DNA from: a virus
Strand: one strand, 5' to 3'
Virus record (IMG/VR): IMGVR_UViG_3300027852_000001
Coordinates: 104,091-168,090 of that record
DNA length: 64,000 nt
Shown piece after piece: positions 1 to 8,663 of this stretch. The notes under the pieces were generated by a model. It had not been told where the DNA came from and searched no databases. It saw nothing but the letters and a program-made list of their open reading frames with translations. The position numbers and the translations under genes are program-made. The stretch's first letter is position 1, and each line of letters begins with the position of its first letter.

Positions 1-450
1 GAAACTACCGATATCACGAATTTCTGGACTACAGTTGCTGCAGAAAAAGGTGGAATCGCTAGTGTGGTTACACAGGGCTCTGGTGCTGCTCTTGGAACAA
101 ACATCACAGACGAGGCTAATGTAGTTGGTTATACAGCAGTCGCATCGGGTTCGTTTCCAAAGGGTATTTTGCTTCAGACAGTTACTGCTGAACTGAGTGC
201 AACCAGAGATTTTGTTAATTACGAAAATCAGGAAATTCGTCCTGGGGACAAGTGTACCCTAGTGACAAAGGGATTCGTGGTAACTGACATGATCGTTTCG
301 GGCGACACCCCAACTGCTGGTGCTGCCGCATATGTTGGTGCTAGTGGGTATATCAGTACTACATCTGGTACAGGTATCGTGCAAGTTGGTAGGTTCGAGA
401 CAACCAAGGATGCCAATGGTTTTTGTAGGGTTTCTATTAATATAACATAA
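1..450 (+). CDS. Partial virion protein, probable head decoration or head fibre protein (C-terminal part)
   Basis: The reading frame is open from base 1, so the gene begins upstream of the window; the GTG at 64 is not needed as a start. The visible 149 residues are Gly/Thr/Ser/Val-rich and look all-beta, with a stretch on being primed to give the capsid-adjacent 'PGDKCTLVTKGF' type of turn. It ends 14 bases before the major capsid gene, with which it is surely co-transcribed. Position directly before the capsid gene and the compact beta composition suggest a decoration or head-fibre protein, which coats the outside of the capsid. No diagnostic motif is visible, so the family is not certain. 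Confidence 0.6.
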   Translation, partial: ETTDITNFWTTVAAEKGGIASVVTQGSGAALGTNITDEANVVGYTAVASGSFPKGILLQTVTAELSATRDFVNYENQEIRPGDKCTLVTKGFVVTDMIVSGDTPTAGAAAYVGASGYISTTSGTGIVQVGRFETTKDANGFCRVSINIT

Positions 451-464
451 GGGGGTGAAGAAGA

Positions 465-1490
465 ATGAAGCGTAATATACGTAAACCAACTCAGGAACAG
501 ATTGAACTTCTGAGAAAAACTGGTTCCTCAAATAGAGCAGAAGCTATGGAGGCTATGCATTTTCTAGCTCAGGCTTTACAGGTTCCTCTGCGGTCTGCGC
601 TATTAGATGGTGACATTTTAGGCGGAATCTTCACGCCTGAAGTTCTAGATCCTAGTGCTACAGCAGAATATCCTTTGGATTTCTATCAGACTGCACAGGA
701 AGGCGATTATGCTGCATATATGATTCCTAGTGTTGGTGCTCTTCCACAGCGTACAGTATGTGGGGACGCAGTAACCATCGGAACATATGATGTTGGTAAT
801 GCAATTGACTGGCCTCTGAAGTATTCGTCTTCAGCACGCTGGAACATTGTAGCTCGCGCCATGGAGGTTCTAGAAGCTGGGTTCGTTAAGAAAATGAACA
901 CAGATGGATGGAGAGTTATTATTGCTGCCGGTGCTGGTAGAACAGACTATAGCGGTGGGGCACCATTAGTTTATGATAGTGCTGCAACTGCTGGTCAGTT
1001 CACTAAGAGACTAGTTTCTCTTATGAAGACTACCATGACACGTCTAGGTGGAGGTAACAGTTCTTCGGTCAATCGAAGTCGTCTAACCGATCTGTATGTC
1101 AGCCCAGAAGCTTTGGAAGACATCAGAAATTGGGATTCTGACGAAGTTGATGACCTGACTCGTAGAGAAATTCTTGTTGCTGGTGACACAAGTGGTCCCG
1201 CTGCAGAAATTTACGGAGTCAAGCTGCATACGCTAGACGAACTAGGTGAAAATCAGGAACTACAGACATACTTTGCAACGCTAGGTGTTACAATGGGCAC
1301 AAGCGATGTCGAGGTCGTAGTTGGACTGGATCTGTCTCACAGTGACACATTTGTCATGCCCGTGAAGCGTCAGCTTGAAATCTTTGAGGATGACAATCTT
1401 CATAGACGTCAGAAGGCTGGATTCTACGGATGGCAAGAGCATGGTTTCGCTGCTCTCGACGGACGGAGGGTTTTACTCGGATCTTTCTAG
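465..1490 (+). CDS. Major capsid protein (HK97-type fold expected)
   Basis: 341 residues, the usual size of a tailed-phage major capsid protein. The ATG at 465 follows a strong ribosome binding site (GGGGGTGA) in the 14-base gap after the decoration gene. The N-terminal part is helical and charged, followed by mixed alpha/beta sequence. The segment LTDLYVSPEALEDIRNW (near residues 206-222) is a spine-helix-type element frequently seen in capsid proteins annotated as HK97-like, and the C-terminal part ends in a beta-rich segment. No scaffold or protease domain is fused. A strong intrinsic terminator follows at 1530, as expected for a highly expressed gene at the end of a head operon. Family assignment rests on sequence pattern and context. 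Confidence 0.8.
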   Translation: MKRNIRKPTQEQIELLRKTGSSNRAEAMEAMHFLAQALQVPLRSALLDGDILGGIFTPEVLDPSATAEYPLDFYQTAQEGDYAAYMIPSVGALPQRTVCGDAVTIGTYDVGNAIDWPLKYSSSARWNIVARAMEVLEAGFVKKMNTDGWRVIIAAGAGRTDYSGGAPLVYDSAATAGQFTKRLVSLMKTTMTRLGGGNSSSVNRSRLTDLYVSPEALEDIRNWDSDEVDDLTRREILVAGDTSGPAAEIYGVKLHTLDELGENQELQTYFATLGVTMGTSDVEVVVGLDLSHSDTFVMPVKRQLEIFEDDNLHRRQKAGFYGWQEHGFAALDGRRVLLGSF

Positions 1491-1529
1491 ACTGTTATAA
1501 ATAAATGATTTATATCCTTTAATCGATAC

Positions 1530-1564
1530 GAGGGGGTGGGGTAAAACCTTCCCCCTCTTTTTTA
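1530..1564 (+). terminator. Intrinsic terminator after the capsid gene
   Basis: GAGGGGG at 1530-1536 pairs with CCCCCTC at 1551-1557, followed directly by a run of Ts. It separates the head operon from the adhesin operon, and a candidate promoter follows about 50 bases later. Confidence 0.85.
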
Positions 1565-1613
1565 TTTAATACAATCATGTCCCAATATTCAAATTAACTA
1601 TAGAATAATCTAT

Positions 1614-1623
1614 GGTGTATAAT
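1614..1623 (+). promoter_or_regulatory. Candidate phage promoter (GGTGTATAAT)
   Basis: TATAAT at 1618-1623 preceded by GGTG, in the spacer between the capsid terminator and the gene at 1703. No convincing -35 box lies 15-19 bases upstream. The same decamer occurs at 20579 and 44088, with close relatives at 12104, 14019, 19882 and 39667. Confidence 0.5.
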
Positions 1624-1702
1624 CATAACAATGGATGAAGTTTTTTTAAAAAAATACTACAGAATAAACTAAAATAGTACTTTGACACAGTAAGGAGTTA
1701 CA

Positions 1703-2044
1703 ATGTCAGCCATAGGACAATCTGTTTTAGAATTTAATTTTTTCAGAGACGCACCCCCGACTATTATAGGCACTCTTGTTACAGGACAAACTGTAAATAT
1801 AGAGTTGTGGGACAATGGAGTATTGGTAGATGTTTCTTCCAGTGGATGCGGAGAAATAGGAAATACTGGAAGATATAGTTGGTCAACCAGCGGCACACCA
1901 CCTCTTACGTCTAGCAGACAACAGTACCATTGGCGAATGTCTGATGGATCTAATACAGACGAGGGTGATTTTGTTTTAATATCATACGAGAATAAAGACG
2001 GAGGGATGCCTTCTCTTTCTGATCAATCGGATTATTTAGTATAA
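1703..2044 (+). CDS. Small virion-associated protein, stand-alone copy of an 'ELWD' beta module
   Basis: 113 residues, unknown family, all-beta composition. Residues about 25-90 (TVNIELWDNG, SSGCGEIGNTGRYSWST, QQYHWRM) match the last 75 residues of the next gene (SVNVELWD, SSGCTRIGDTSNWCWST, QQYYYRM). The gene is therefore a free-standing version of a domain that is C-terminally fused to an adhesin. The ATG at 1703 follows AAGGAG with good spacing. It lies between the capsid terminator and the large adhesin gene, so a surface or fibre-tip role is plausible, but no function is known. Confidence 0.75.
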   Translation: MSAIGQSVLEFNFFRDAPPTIIGTLVTGQTVNIELWDNGVLVDVSSSGCGEIGNTGRYSWSTSGTPPLTSSRQQYHWRMSDGSNTDEGDFVLISYENKDGGMPSLSDQSDYLV

Positions 2045-2076
2045 TAAATAGATAGGTAAGGAAAAAGGTATTTAAA

Positions 2077-4410
2077 ATGGCAAGCTCTATAGGTAATACA
2101 ACAGCTTTTTGGGCAGAAGATGGACCAAATCAAATACGTTCTTCTGGTATTTTTGGTGGAACAGCATCTGGTGTTATAACTACTGGTTTGACCAATCCTT
2201 ATGGTGTGGCAGTAGATTCTTCTGGTGTCAAATTATACTACAGTGATTATGGAACTAAAACTGTAAATAGTTCATTGGTGGATGGTTCTAGTCCCACAGT
2301 ACTTGCTTCTAGTCTAAGTAGTCCCAAGGGTGTTGCTGTTGACATAGCTAACGATAAATTGTATTGGTGTGATGATAGTGACAATACAATAACAAGATCG
2401 GATCAAGATGGAAGCAACGCATCAGTTATTGTTAGTGGAGTTAAAGCTGTAGATGTAGCATTAGATATACCTAACGCTAAAATGTATTGGACGGTTGGAG
2501 AAGCTTCTGGTTCACTGATGGTAGCAGATTTGGATGGATCTAATTCTGGATATCTTACTACAGGTAGTGGTGATTTAGGCGATGTTTTAACATCATATAG
2601 TGGTCAAATATTTTATGATGGTGATGTATTTGTTGTTAAATCGATAAAACTTTCGGAAGGTAAACATGTAGTTATATATTCCCACTCTGCTGCTGCAAAC
2701 TCTGCAATGTACGGTAAAGTAATTGATTTTGTAGATAATATTGCTACGTCTGGTGATGAATTTACTCTCAAGGGTGCGTCTACATATCCTGGATATAAAA
2801 ATGCAACTAATATTCAAAGAATAAGTGATGATCAGTTTTTTATGGTACACGGACAAGACTCAGGAACTGATATAGATATAATATCTCTTAGTGGTGTTAG
2901 CGATAACGAGTTGTCTGTGGATTCAACGTATGAGTTTGATGCCGGATTTATGTATGAAATGAATACTACAGAAATGGTTCCACAAACACCAACTACTTCT
3001 GGTATTTATATGTTAATCGCTAAAAGTCTTGGAAACAATAAGTGTTATATAAGAACACTCGCTGTTAGTGGTACTACTACTATAGCTGGTAGTAATGTAG
3101 CAATAGACAATGAATTGAATCATACACAATATTTATCTGTTGGATCATTTAATACAACTGAATTTGTAACATTTTTTGCTCCTACTGGTGTTAATAAGAG
3201 TAGGTATCGGTATGGTAGTATAAGTGGTTTAACTGTTACTATGGGAACTAGTGGAAACATTGGTAATGATAAGTTAGTAGAGCATCCTTTGTGTGAACGG
3301 TTAGAAGAAGACAAAATAGTTATGTTCGGAGAAATCTCTGATGATGATAACAGGATATATATGTATAATCTTGAAGATTCTGTTATTTCGGAAACACCAG
3401 TCGACGGCATAGCTACTCAACACTCAGATAAACACGCACTAACTGTTTTAGATAGTTCGACCATAGCACTATGTACACACGAACACCCAGATACTAGAGT
3501 TCAGATATGTAAATTAACAGATACATCTGGTTCTCTTGGAGAGATAATTACAAAAGACGAAGCAGCATATTTGTGGTTTGAAACTATAACAAGTAATAGC
3601 TTCGCACTATATAGTGCTAATGGTGGAGATGATATCGGAGAAGTAGAAGTTTTTACTGTAAATAGTTCTGGTGGATTAACCACATCAGGAAGTTTATCAT
3701 ATCCGAGATCAATTGATGTTAACTCAGATAGTAGTAAAATTTATTGGACAAACTATTATGTTGGAGATACATCCGAGGTATGTAGTATAAACACTGATGG
3801 GTCCAGTTCTGGAGTGCTTGTTTCAACAGGAAGTGGATTTCAAGGTATAAATGGTTTAGTGATTGATACACAATCAGACAAGATTTATGTTACAGATGAA
3901 ACTCTTGGAGTTATAAGTAAATTTGATATAGACGGTACAAATGTTGAAGTAGTAGGTAGTGGGTTATCTAGTCCCCAGGGTATTGATTTGATGTTTTCTC
4001 CAATTCACAATGTTAGTCTATATACATGTGGGTTTACAATAGAAACAGAATTCACTGGATCGTCTAACCTATTCATATCAGGAAGTGTTCCTGAGACTTC
4101 TGGGGCATTGGCGTCTAGAGTAATAAATTTCTTTACTAATAAGTGGGATTATTATCCTCAAATAGTAGATAGTTTTGATATGGCTCCGACAAGTGTAAAT
4201 GTAGAACTATGGGATGTTATAAATGGATTAAACACCAGAGTTACTTTGACGAGTAGTGGATGTACTAGAATCGGAGATACTAGTAATTGGTGTTGGTCAA
4301 CAGAAAATCTTCCATTTGATCAATCATATAGCCAACAGCAATATTATTATAGAATGATATCTAATTTCGGCGAACAACAGTGCGGTGAATTTTTCATAAA
4401 TATGCAATAG
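2077..4410 (+). CDS. Large beta-propeller adhesin-like virion protein with YWTD-type repeats
   Basis: 777 residues. The N-terminal part (about 25-160) and a later part (about 540-650) carry LDL-receptor class B (YWTD)-like blades: GVAVDSSGVKLYYSDYG, GVAVDIANDKLYWCDDSD, RSIDVNSDSSKIYWTNYY, GLVIDTQSDKIYVTDET, each followed by a 'DGSxxxVL' strand. The middle (about 190-520) is another beta-rich region that may complete or add a propeller. A single NLFISG unit (4066-4083) links to the C-terminal ELWD module shared with the preceding 113-residue protein. YWTD propellers are extracellular binding domains, so a receptor-binding or fibre role is likely. The start ATG follows AAGGAAAAAGG. No enzymatic motif is seen. 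Confidence 0.75.
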   Translation: MASSIGNTTAFWAEDGPNQIRSSGIFGGTASGVITTGLTNPYGVAVDSSGVKLYYSDYGTKTVNSSLVDGSSPTVLASSLSSPKGVAVDIANDKLYWCDDSDNTITRSDQDGSNASVIVSGVKAVDVALDIPNAKMYWTVGEASGSLMVADLDGSNSGYLTTGSGDLGDVLTSYSGQIFYDGDVFVVKSIKLSEGKHVVIYSHSAAANSAMYGKVIDFVDNIATSGDEFTLKGASTYPGYKNATNIQRISDDQFFMVHGQDSGTDIDIISLSGVSDNELSVDSTYEFDAGFMYEMNTTEMVPQTPTTSGIYMLIAKSLGNNKCYIRTLAVSGTTTIAGSNVAIDNELNHTQYLSVGSFNTTEFVTFFAPTGVNKSRYRYGSISGLTVTMGTSGNIGNDKLVEHPLCERLEEDKIVMFGEISDDDNRIYMYNLEDSVISETPVDGIATQHSDKHALTVLDSSTIALCTHEHPDTRVQICKLTDTSGSLGEIITKDEAAYLWFETITSNSFALYSANGGDDIGEVEVFTVNSSGGLTTSGSLSYPRSIDVNSDSSKIYWTNYYVGDTSEVCSINTDGSSSGVLVSTGSGFQGINGLVIDTQSDKIYVTDETLGVISKFDIDGTNVEVVGSGLSSPQGIDLMFSPIHNVSLYTCGFTIETEFTGSSNLFISGSVPETSGALASRVINFFTNKWDYYPQIVDSFDMAPTSVNVELWDVINGLNTRVTLTSSGCTRIGDTSNWCWSTENLPFDQSYSQQQYYYRMISNFGEQQCGEFFINMQ

Positions 4411-4423
4411 TTTGGGGGGTAAT

Positions 4424-4942
4424 ATGTCTTGGAGCACAGATCTTGTTACGATTGTTAGGGTTTTGGTGAATGATATTGCTCTCCCACAATCGTATACTGA
4501 CGACTATCTAAAACAAGTAATTATTACTGCTGGATATTCAGTTGATGCTGAAGTTGAATTTGCATACACGTATACATATGATATTTCAGAACTAACAATA
4601 AGTCCAGATCCAATGACGAATAATGACTCTGTTTTTATAGCTCTAATACCCCTAAAAGCAGCTTGTATATTAAACGTAGGAGAGTTTAAAAAAGCATTGG
4701 GGCAGGGAATAAAAGTAAGAGACGGAGATAGTTCTGTTGATACGAGTGTTAGTTTTAGAGGTTATAGAGATATTTTGGAGCTTGGACCGTGTGCTTCGTA
4801 CAATAGACTAAAATGGACTATACTTGCTTCCTCTGGAGTTGGTAAAGCTGTTTTGGGACCATATAGAACTCCGACAGGCAATGCTCTTAGTACTATTCAA
4901 TGGTATTATGATCAGTTTGCAAATGTAAGGAGAGATAGATAA
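4424..4942 (+). CDS. Probable neck or head-tail connector protein
   Basis: 172 residues. The start is taken at ATG 4424 rather than a TTG 12 bases upstream, because TTGGGGGGT (4412-4420) is then a well-placed ribosome binding site. The opening SWSTDLVTIVRVLVND, followed by a short 'YTDDYLKQVIITAG' helix pair, resembles the compact N-terminal helices of phage head-completion or connector proteins of the gp6/gp15 type. It lies between adhesin and small genes of the head-to-tail region. Assignment is by pattern and place only; a general virion protein is the alternative. Confidence 0.55.
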   Translation: MSWSTDLVTIVRVLVNDIALPQSYTDDYLKQVIITAGYSVDAEVEFAYTYTYDISELTISPDPMTNNDSVFIALIPLKAACILNVGEFKKALGQGIKVRDGDSSVDTSVSFRGYRDILELGPCASYNRLKWTILASSGVGKAVLGPYRTPTGNALSTIQWYYDQFANVRRDR

Positions 4943-4943
4943 A

Positions 4944-5165
4944 ATGTTAGTTAGCGGGATAAATGTCATAGAAATAAATTTAGCAGTAAATAGAATGGAT
5001 ACTCATATTAGTCATTTTATAGTAGCTACACAAGGAATACGAAGTACATTAGAATTGAGATCACTTATAGATGATGATGCTATTACATTAAAAATGCTAA
5101 ATTATTACTGCAACGAATTGGGGACAAGAGCTTCTGGATTATTGGATGAGGTAGAAAATTTATGA
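4944..5165 (+). CDS. Small protein of unknown function
   Basis: 73 residues, mostly helical, with an IDDDAITLKML segment and no membrane helix or cysteine pattern. ATG 4944 lies one base after the preceding stop and is preceded by GGAGAGA inside that gene. Its end overlaps the next gene by four bases (ATGA), showing translational coupling in the structural operon. No family recognised. Confidence 0.7.
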   Translation: MLVSGINVIEINLAVNRMDTHISHFIVATQGIRSTLELRSLIDDDAITLKMLNYYCNELGTRASGLLDEVENL

Positions 5166-5380
5166 AAATCACAATAGATTTAGAAACTACTGATGAAAAT
5201 GGGATTCCTGTCCCTGTCATGATTTTAGAAAATGTTTTATGTTTTGGGTTAGCTGCCTTACATCCAGATGGTATGATTTTTCATCACCATGGAGATCCAA
5301 TAGCAATTGATAGTGCTATTCATGGACTAAAAGTATGCATGAAACCACATATTGACAAGGTTCAAAAAGAAATGACATAA
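5162..5380 (+). CDS. Small protein of unknown function
   Basis: 72 residues. It opens with a beta hairpin (MKITIDLETTDENGIPVPV) and has a His cluster (FHHHGDP) in the middle that could bind a metal or simply be part of a loop. It overlaps the upstream gene by ATGA and is followed one base later by the giant fibre gene. Co-expression with the fibre suggests a chaperone or accessory role, but nothing in the sequence proves this. Confidence 0.65.
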   Translation: MKITIDLETTDENGIPVPVMILENVLCFGLAALHPDGMIFHHHGDPIAIDSAIHGLKVCMKPHIDKVQKEMT

Positions 5381-5381
5381 T

Positions 5382-8300
5382 ATGCCACTACAGTTCGACA
5401 ACAATTTTCGTCTAATTTGGATACATGACGAATCTGGTGTTAGTGGTATTCCTGCGGGATTCTTGAGGGACAATCAATACGACGGTAGATCCCTGCAAGG
5501 TTCGACTAGTGGCCAGATCGATGGTGGTGACGGTGGTCACTCTCACTCACTTGAAGACCACACTCATACGTCAGAAACACACGTTCATTATATATCTGCC
5601 ACATCTGTTACTGCTTCAAATACTTTAAGTGTAACAGCTGCGCTTTGGTATACAAACTATCAATGTCCACATGCAACGCACTCTCATACAAGTAGTGCAT
5701 CTGCTCCTGCATCCATAGATTATGCATCAAGTGGTGCTGGAAACACAAATAGTGCTTCTGGAATATACCCAGCCCATGTTACAGCGATTATAATAAAACC
5801 AACTGGTACAGTATCTTCAATACCAAGTGGTGTTGTAGCGTTTACCGATTCTGATAGTGCTCCTGACAATTTTGAAATTGCTAGTGGTATAAATAATTAT
5901 CCAGACTTAAGTGGCTTATTCGTTATTGGAGCATCGTCTGGGTCTGATGCCGGACAAGTAAATGTTGCGTCAACAGGACACACACATACGGCGTCTAGCG
6001 ATCATAAACACGAAGAAGGTGCTCACTCTCACTCTCCGGTGGACTGTGGTTACTCATATACTACATTCGATACATATATTGGGTATTCTTTGCCTGGATA
6101 TGCTTTATCGAAACACCATACAACAGCGTTGGCCACTACTACATCTGGAGATGGATACACGACAGAAAGCGGGATAACAACAGATAGTGGCGGTGCTGAA
6201 CCAGCATATACAAAATTACTGGGAGTACAAACTACTGGGTCAACAACAATACCTTCTGGATTGATATTTGGTTATGTTGGTTTACCAGAAAACTTAGATA
6301 CAGATCAGTGGGAAATTTGTGATGGAAGTGGAGGAACAACAGATCTATCTAATACTCAGATAAAAATAACAACAAATATATCAGATATAGGTAATACTGA
6401 TGATTCAAAAAATCTACATACTCATAGTTCGTCCCATGGACACGTTAGACCAAGTGGAAGCCATACCCACACAGTAACAGTATTGCATAAAAGAAATCAG
6501 ATTGGTAGAGATCCGTCTTTCCCAACAGATACATCCTTTAGGGGTGGAACAGCCCACACTCACACATGGACGTGTACTTCTATGTCTGGAGGGGCTGTCA
6601 TCGATGCTGATGTAACAACCTCATCAGGTGACCACAGAGGACCGTGGAGGAGTATGATATGGGTTAAATCGAAAGAATTTACTTCAGCTTCTGAATATAC
6701 TTCTTCTGGAAATCTATTTATTGGCGGTTGTGAACAAGTCAATGTTTCTGGTGATTTATTTATAGATGGTTATGGAGCAGATAATTCTTCTTGTGATTTG
6801 TTTGTTTGGGGAATTAATGATCAAACTGCATCTGGCGATTTATATATTATTGGCTCTAGTGAATCATCTACTTCTGGGGATTTGTTTATAGAAGGGTATA
6901 TTCAGGAATTTGATGACATATATCTTTACACCAAAGGGCCTGATGGTACAAACTCATCTAGTAATCTATTCATTTATGGAGGAAATGGACTTCCTCTATA
7001 TATAGCCGGGTCTTCTCCTGAACCTTCTTCTGGAAATATACCATTATTTACACAAGGAAGCGAGGATGAAAATAATTCTCACGAATTATTTATTTACGGA
7101 TATGAATCGTTAGCAGCTTCTGGTGATTTATTCATTGAAGGATTTGATAGCAAAACCACATCAGTAGATTTGTTTATAGATAGTCATGTAAGCACATCAT
7201 CGTCTATAGATTTATTTATCAACGGAAGAACATTAGATTATAGTGATATTCCATTATATATCAATGGGCCTACACAAAATAGTTCTTCTGTAAGTTTGTT
7301 TGTTTATGGTGGTAATAATCTTCCATTATACGTTGGTGGTATTGCAGATATATCATCTTCTGGTGATCTGTTCGTTGGTGGCTTTGATGCTGAAACATTG
7401 TCTACAGATCTTTTTATTGAAGGATCACAAGAAGAAACAAAATTTTGCAATTTATTCATTGGTGGTCTAGATAACCTGTCGTCGTCAGGTAATCTTTTCG
7501 TAGGTGGTGTTGGTAGTGGTTTGGAACCATTGTTACCGCTATTTATTTATGGATATACATCAGAATCTGGAACAATAGATTTATTCATAGGTGGTCATTC
7601 TGGATCAACTTCTGAGATAGACTTGTTTATTGGTGGCAAAAATACAATTGATACGCCATCACTTCCTCTTTTTATAGCTGGATACGCATACAATAATAAT
7701 TCTATCGATTTGTTTATAAATAGCTATAGCGGTAGTTATGATTCTACCGAATTGTTTATTGCAGGACAAGAAATATGGTCGTCTTCTGGAGATTTATATA
7801 CTGGTGGACACACAGGTGCTTCTTCTTCGGGTAATTTATTCATTGGAGGATACCACCTAACAAGCGGTGACACGAACCTATACGTTCATGGATATTCTGC
7901 AACTACATCTTCCGTAGATCTATTCATACACGGTTGTAGTTCATTCAGTGGTAGTAATGATTTATACATAGGTGGATACAACATCTATTCGTCGTCTGGC
8001 GATCTGTTTATTGAAGGACTTGGTACTAGTAGCGAAAATGATAATTTATCTCTCTTCATTGAGGGATTGGGATTAGTTTCTGTTTCTGGTTATGTTAATT
8101 TGTTTGTAAATGGATACGAGCCGTTGACTCCATCCGTGTGTCCACTGCCAGATCCAACAGCAAGTTTTCAGATTCCACTTAGTGTTATAGATGTATATCA
8201 AAGTAGAATTGATGCCTTAATAAATCAAGTTGGTAAGAATGTTGTTTTGAGGTTTGATCCAAATATTACAAAATGTCCTAATTGTGGATGGGATTCTATT

Positions 8301-8663
8301 AGGTCTAGATCAAACGGTAAATATGTTATTGGGGGACCGAGACAGTTTGATTATGGTACTGTTTGTCCATATTGTAATGGTGATGGAATTTTGAAGGAAA
8401 ACGTAGAATTGTGTATAAAATGTTTGATAGATTGGAACCCAAAAGAAACGACTAATGAAGAAATTTCTGTTTATGATGGGTCAGAAATTATTAAAATTAA
8501 AACTTTAATCACCAATGCCAAAGACTTAAAGAGAGCTAAGGTTGCTTTGGTTGATCGTCAAGTTGCTAATATTGTTAAATATGAGGCCAAGCTTATTAGT
8601 GGTCCTTATCCGTTAGGAATAAGAGAAGATAGATATTGTGTTAGTTTTTGGAGGACCATATAA
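5382..8663 (+). CDS. Giant fibre protein: collar-like His-rich modules, 34 LFIxG repeats and a C-terminal zinc domain
   Basis: 1093 residues in three parts. (1) About 1-440: three tail-collar-like modules with His-x-His clusters (GHSHSLEDHTHTSETHVH at 52-69; HTHTASSDHKHEEGAHSHS; HTHSSSHGHV) and a QWEICDGSGGTTDLS element like the 'WxxCDGxxGTPDL' of collar domains. In fibres such His pairs coordinate metal ions along a trimer axis. (2) About 444-911: 34 repeats of a unit ending LFIxG, spaced about 14-16 residues, joined by Ser/Thr/Gly linkers. (3) About 920-1093: a domain with Cys pairs CPNC (965-968) and CPYC (995-998) that is clearly homologous to the whole of the next gene. Likely a receptor-binding or surface fibre anchored through its ends. 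The ATG start is one base after the preceding stop region. Confidence 0.75.
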   Translation: MPLQFDNNFRLIWIHDESGVSGIPAGFLRDNQYDGRSLQGSTSGQIDGGDGGHSHSLEDHTHTSETHVHYISATSVTASNTLSVTAALWYTNYQCPHATHSHTSSASAPASIDYASSGAGNTNSASGIYPAHVTAIIIKPTGTVSSIPSGVVAFTDSDSAPDNFEIASGINNYPDLSGLFVIGASSGSDAGQVNVASTGHTHTASSDHKHEEGAHSHSPVDCGYSYTTFDTYIGYSLPGYALSKHHTTALATTTSGDGYTTESGITTDSGGAEPAYTKLLGVQTTGSTTIPSGLIFGYVGLPENLDTDQWEICDGSGGTTDLSNTQIKITTNISDIGNTDDSKNLHTHSSSHGHVRPSGSHTHTVTVLHKRNQIGRDPSFPTDTSFRGGTAHTHTWTCTSMSGGAVIDADVTTSSGDHRGPWRSMIWVKSKEFTSASEYTSSGNLFIGGCEQVNVSGDLFIDGYGADNSSCDLFVWGINDQTASGDLYIIGSSESSTSGDLFIEGYIQEFDDIYLYTKGPDGTNSSSNLFIYGGNGLPLYIAGSSPEPSSGNIPLFTQGSEDENNSHELFIYGYESLAASGDLFIEGFDSKTTSVDLFIDSHVSTSSSIDLFINGRTLDYSDIPLYINGPTQNSSSVSLFVYGGNNLPLYVGGIADISSSGDLFVGGFDAETLSTDLFIEGSQEETKFCNLFIGGLDNLSSSGNLFVGGVGSGLEPLLPLFIYGYTSESGTIDLFIGGHSGSTSEIDLFIGGKNTIDTPSLPLFIAGYAYNNNSIDLFINSYSGSYDSTELFIAGQEIWSSSGDLYTGGHTGASSSGNLFIGGYHLTSGDTNLYVHGYSATTSSVDLFIHGCSSFSGSNDLYIGGYNIYSSSGDLFIEGLGTSSENDNLSLFIEGLGLVSVSGYVNLFVNGYEPLTPSVCPLPDPTASFQIPLSVIDVYQSRIDALINQVGKNVVLRFDPNITKCPNCGWDSIRSRSNGKYVIGGPRQFDYGTVCPYCNGDGILKENVELCIKCLIDWNPKETTNEEISVYDGSEIIKIKTLITNAKDLKRAKVALVDRQVANIVKYEAKLISGPYPLGIREDRYCVSFWRTI
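6711..8114 (+). repeat. LFIxG protein-repeat array (34 units)
   Basis: Thirty-four units of the pattern [DNPS]-L-[FY]-[IVT]-x-G counted in the fibre gene from NLFIGG (6711) to NLFVNG (8097-8114), usually preceded by SSSG or TSGD. The repeat is conserved at protein level while codons vary, so this is an old or selected array and not a recent DNA duplication. The same unit occurs in the genes at 28114 and 2077. Confidence 0.9.

Noticed and set aside
6711-8114. CRISPR array or DNA tandem repeat
   Set aside because: The periodicity is in the protein; codons of the units vary and there are no identical spaced DNA repeats.
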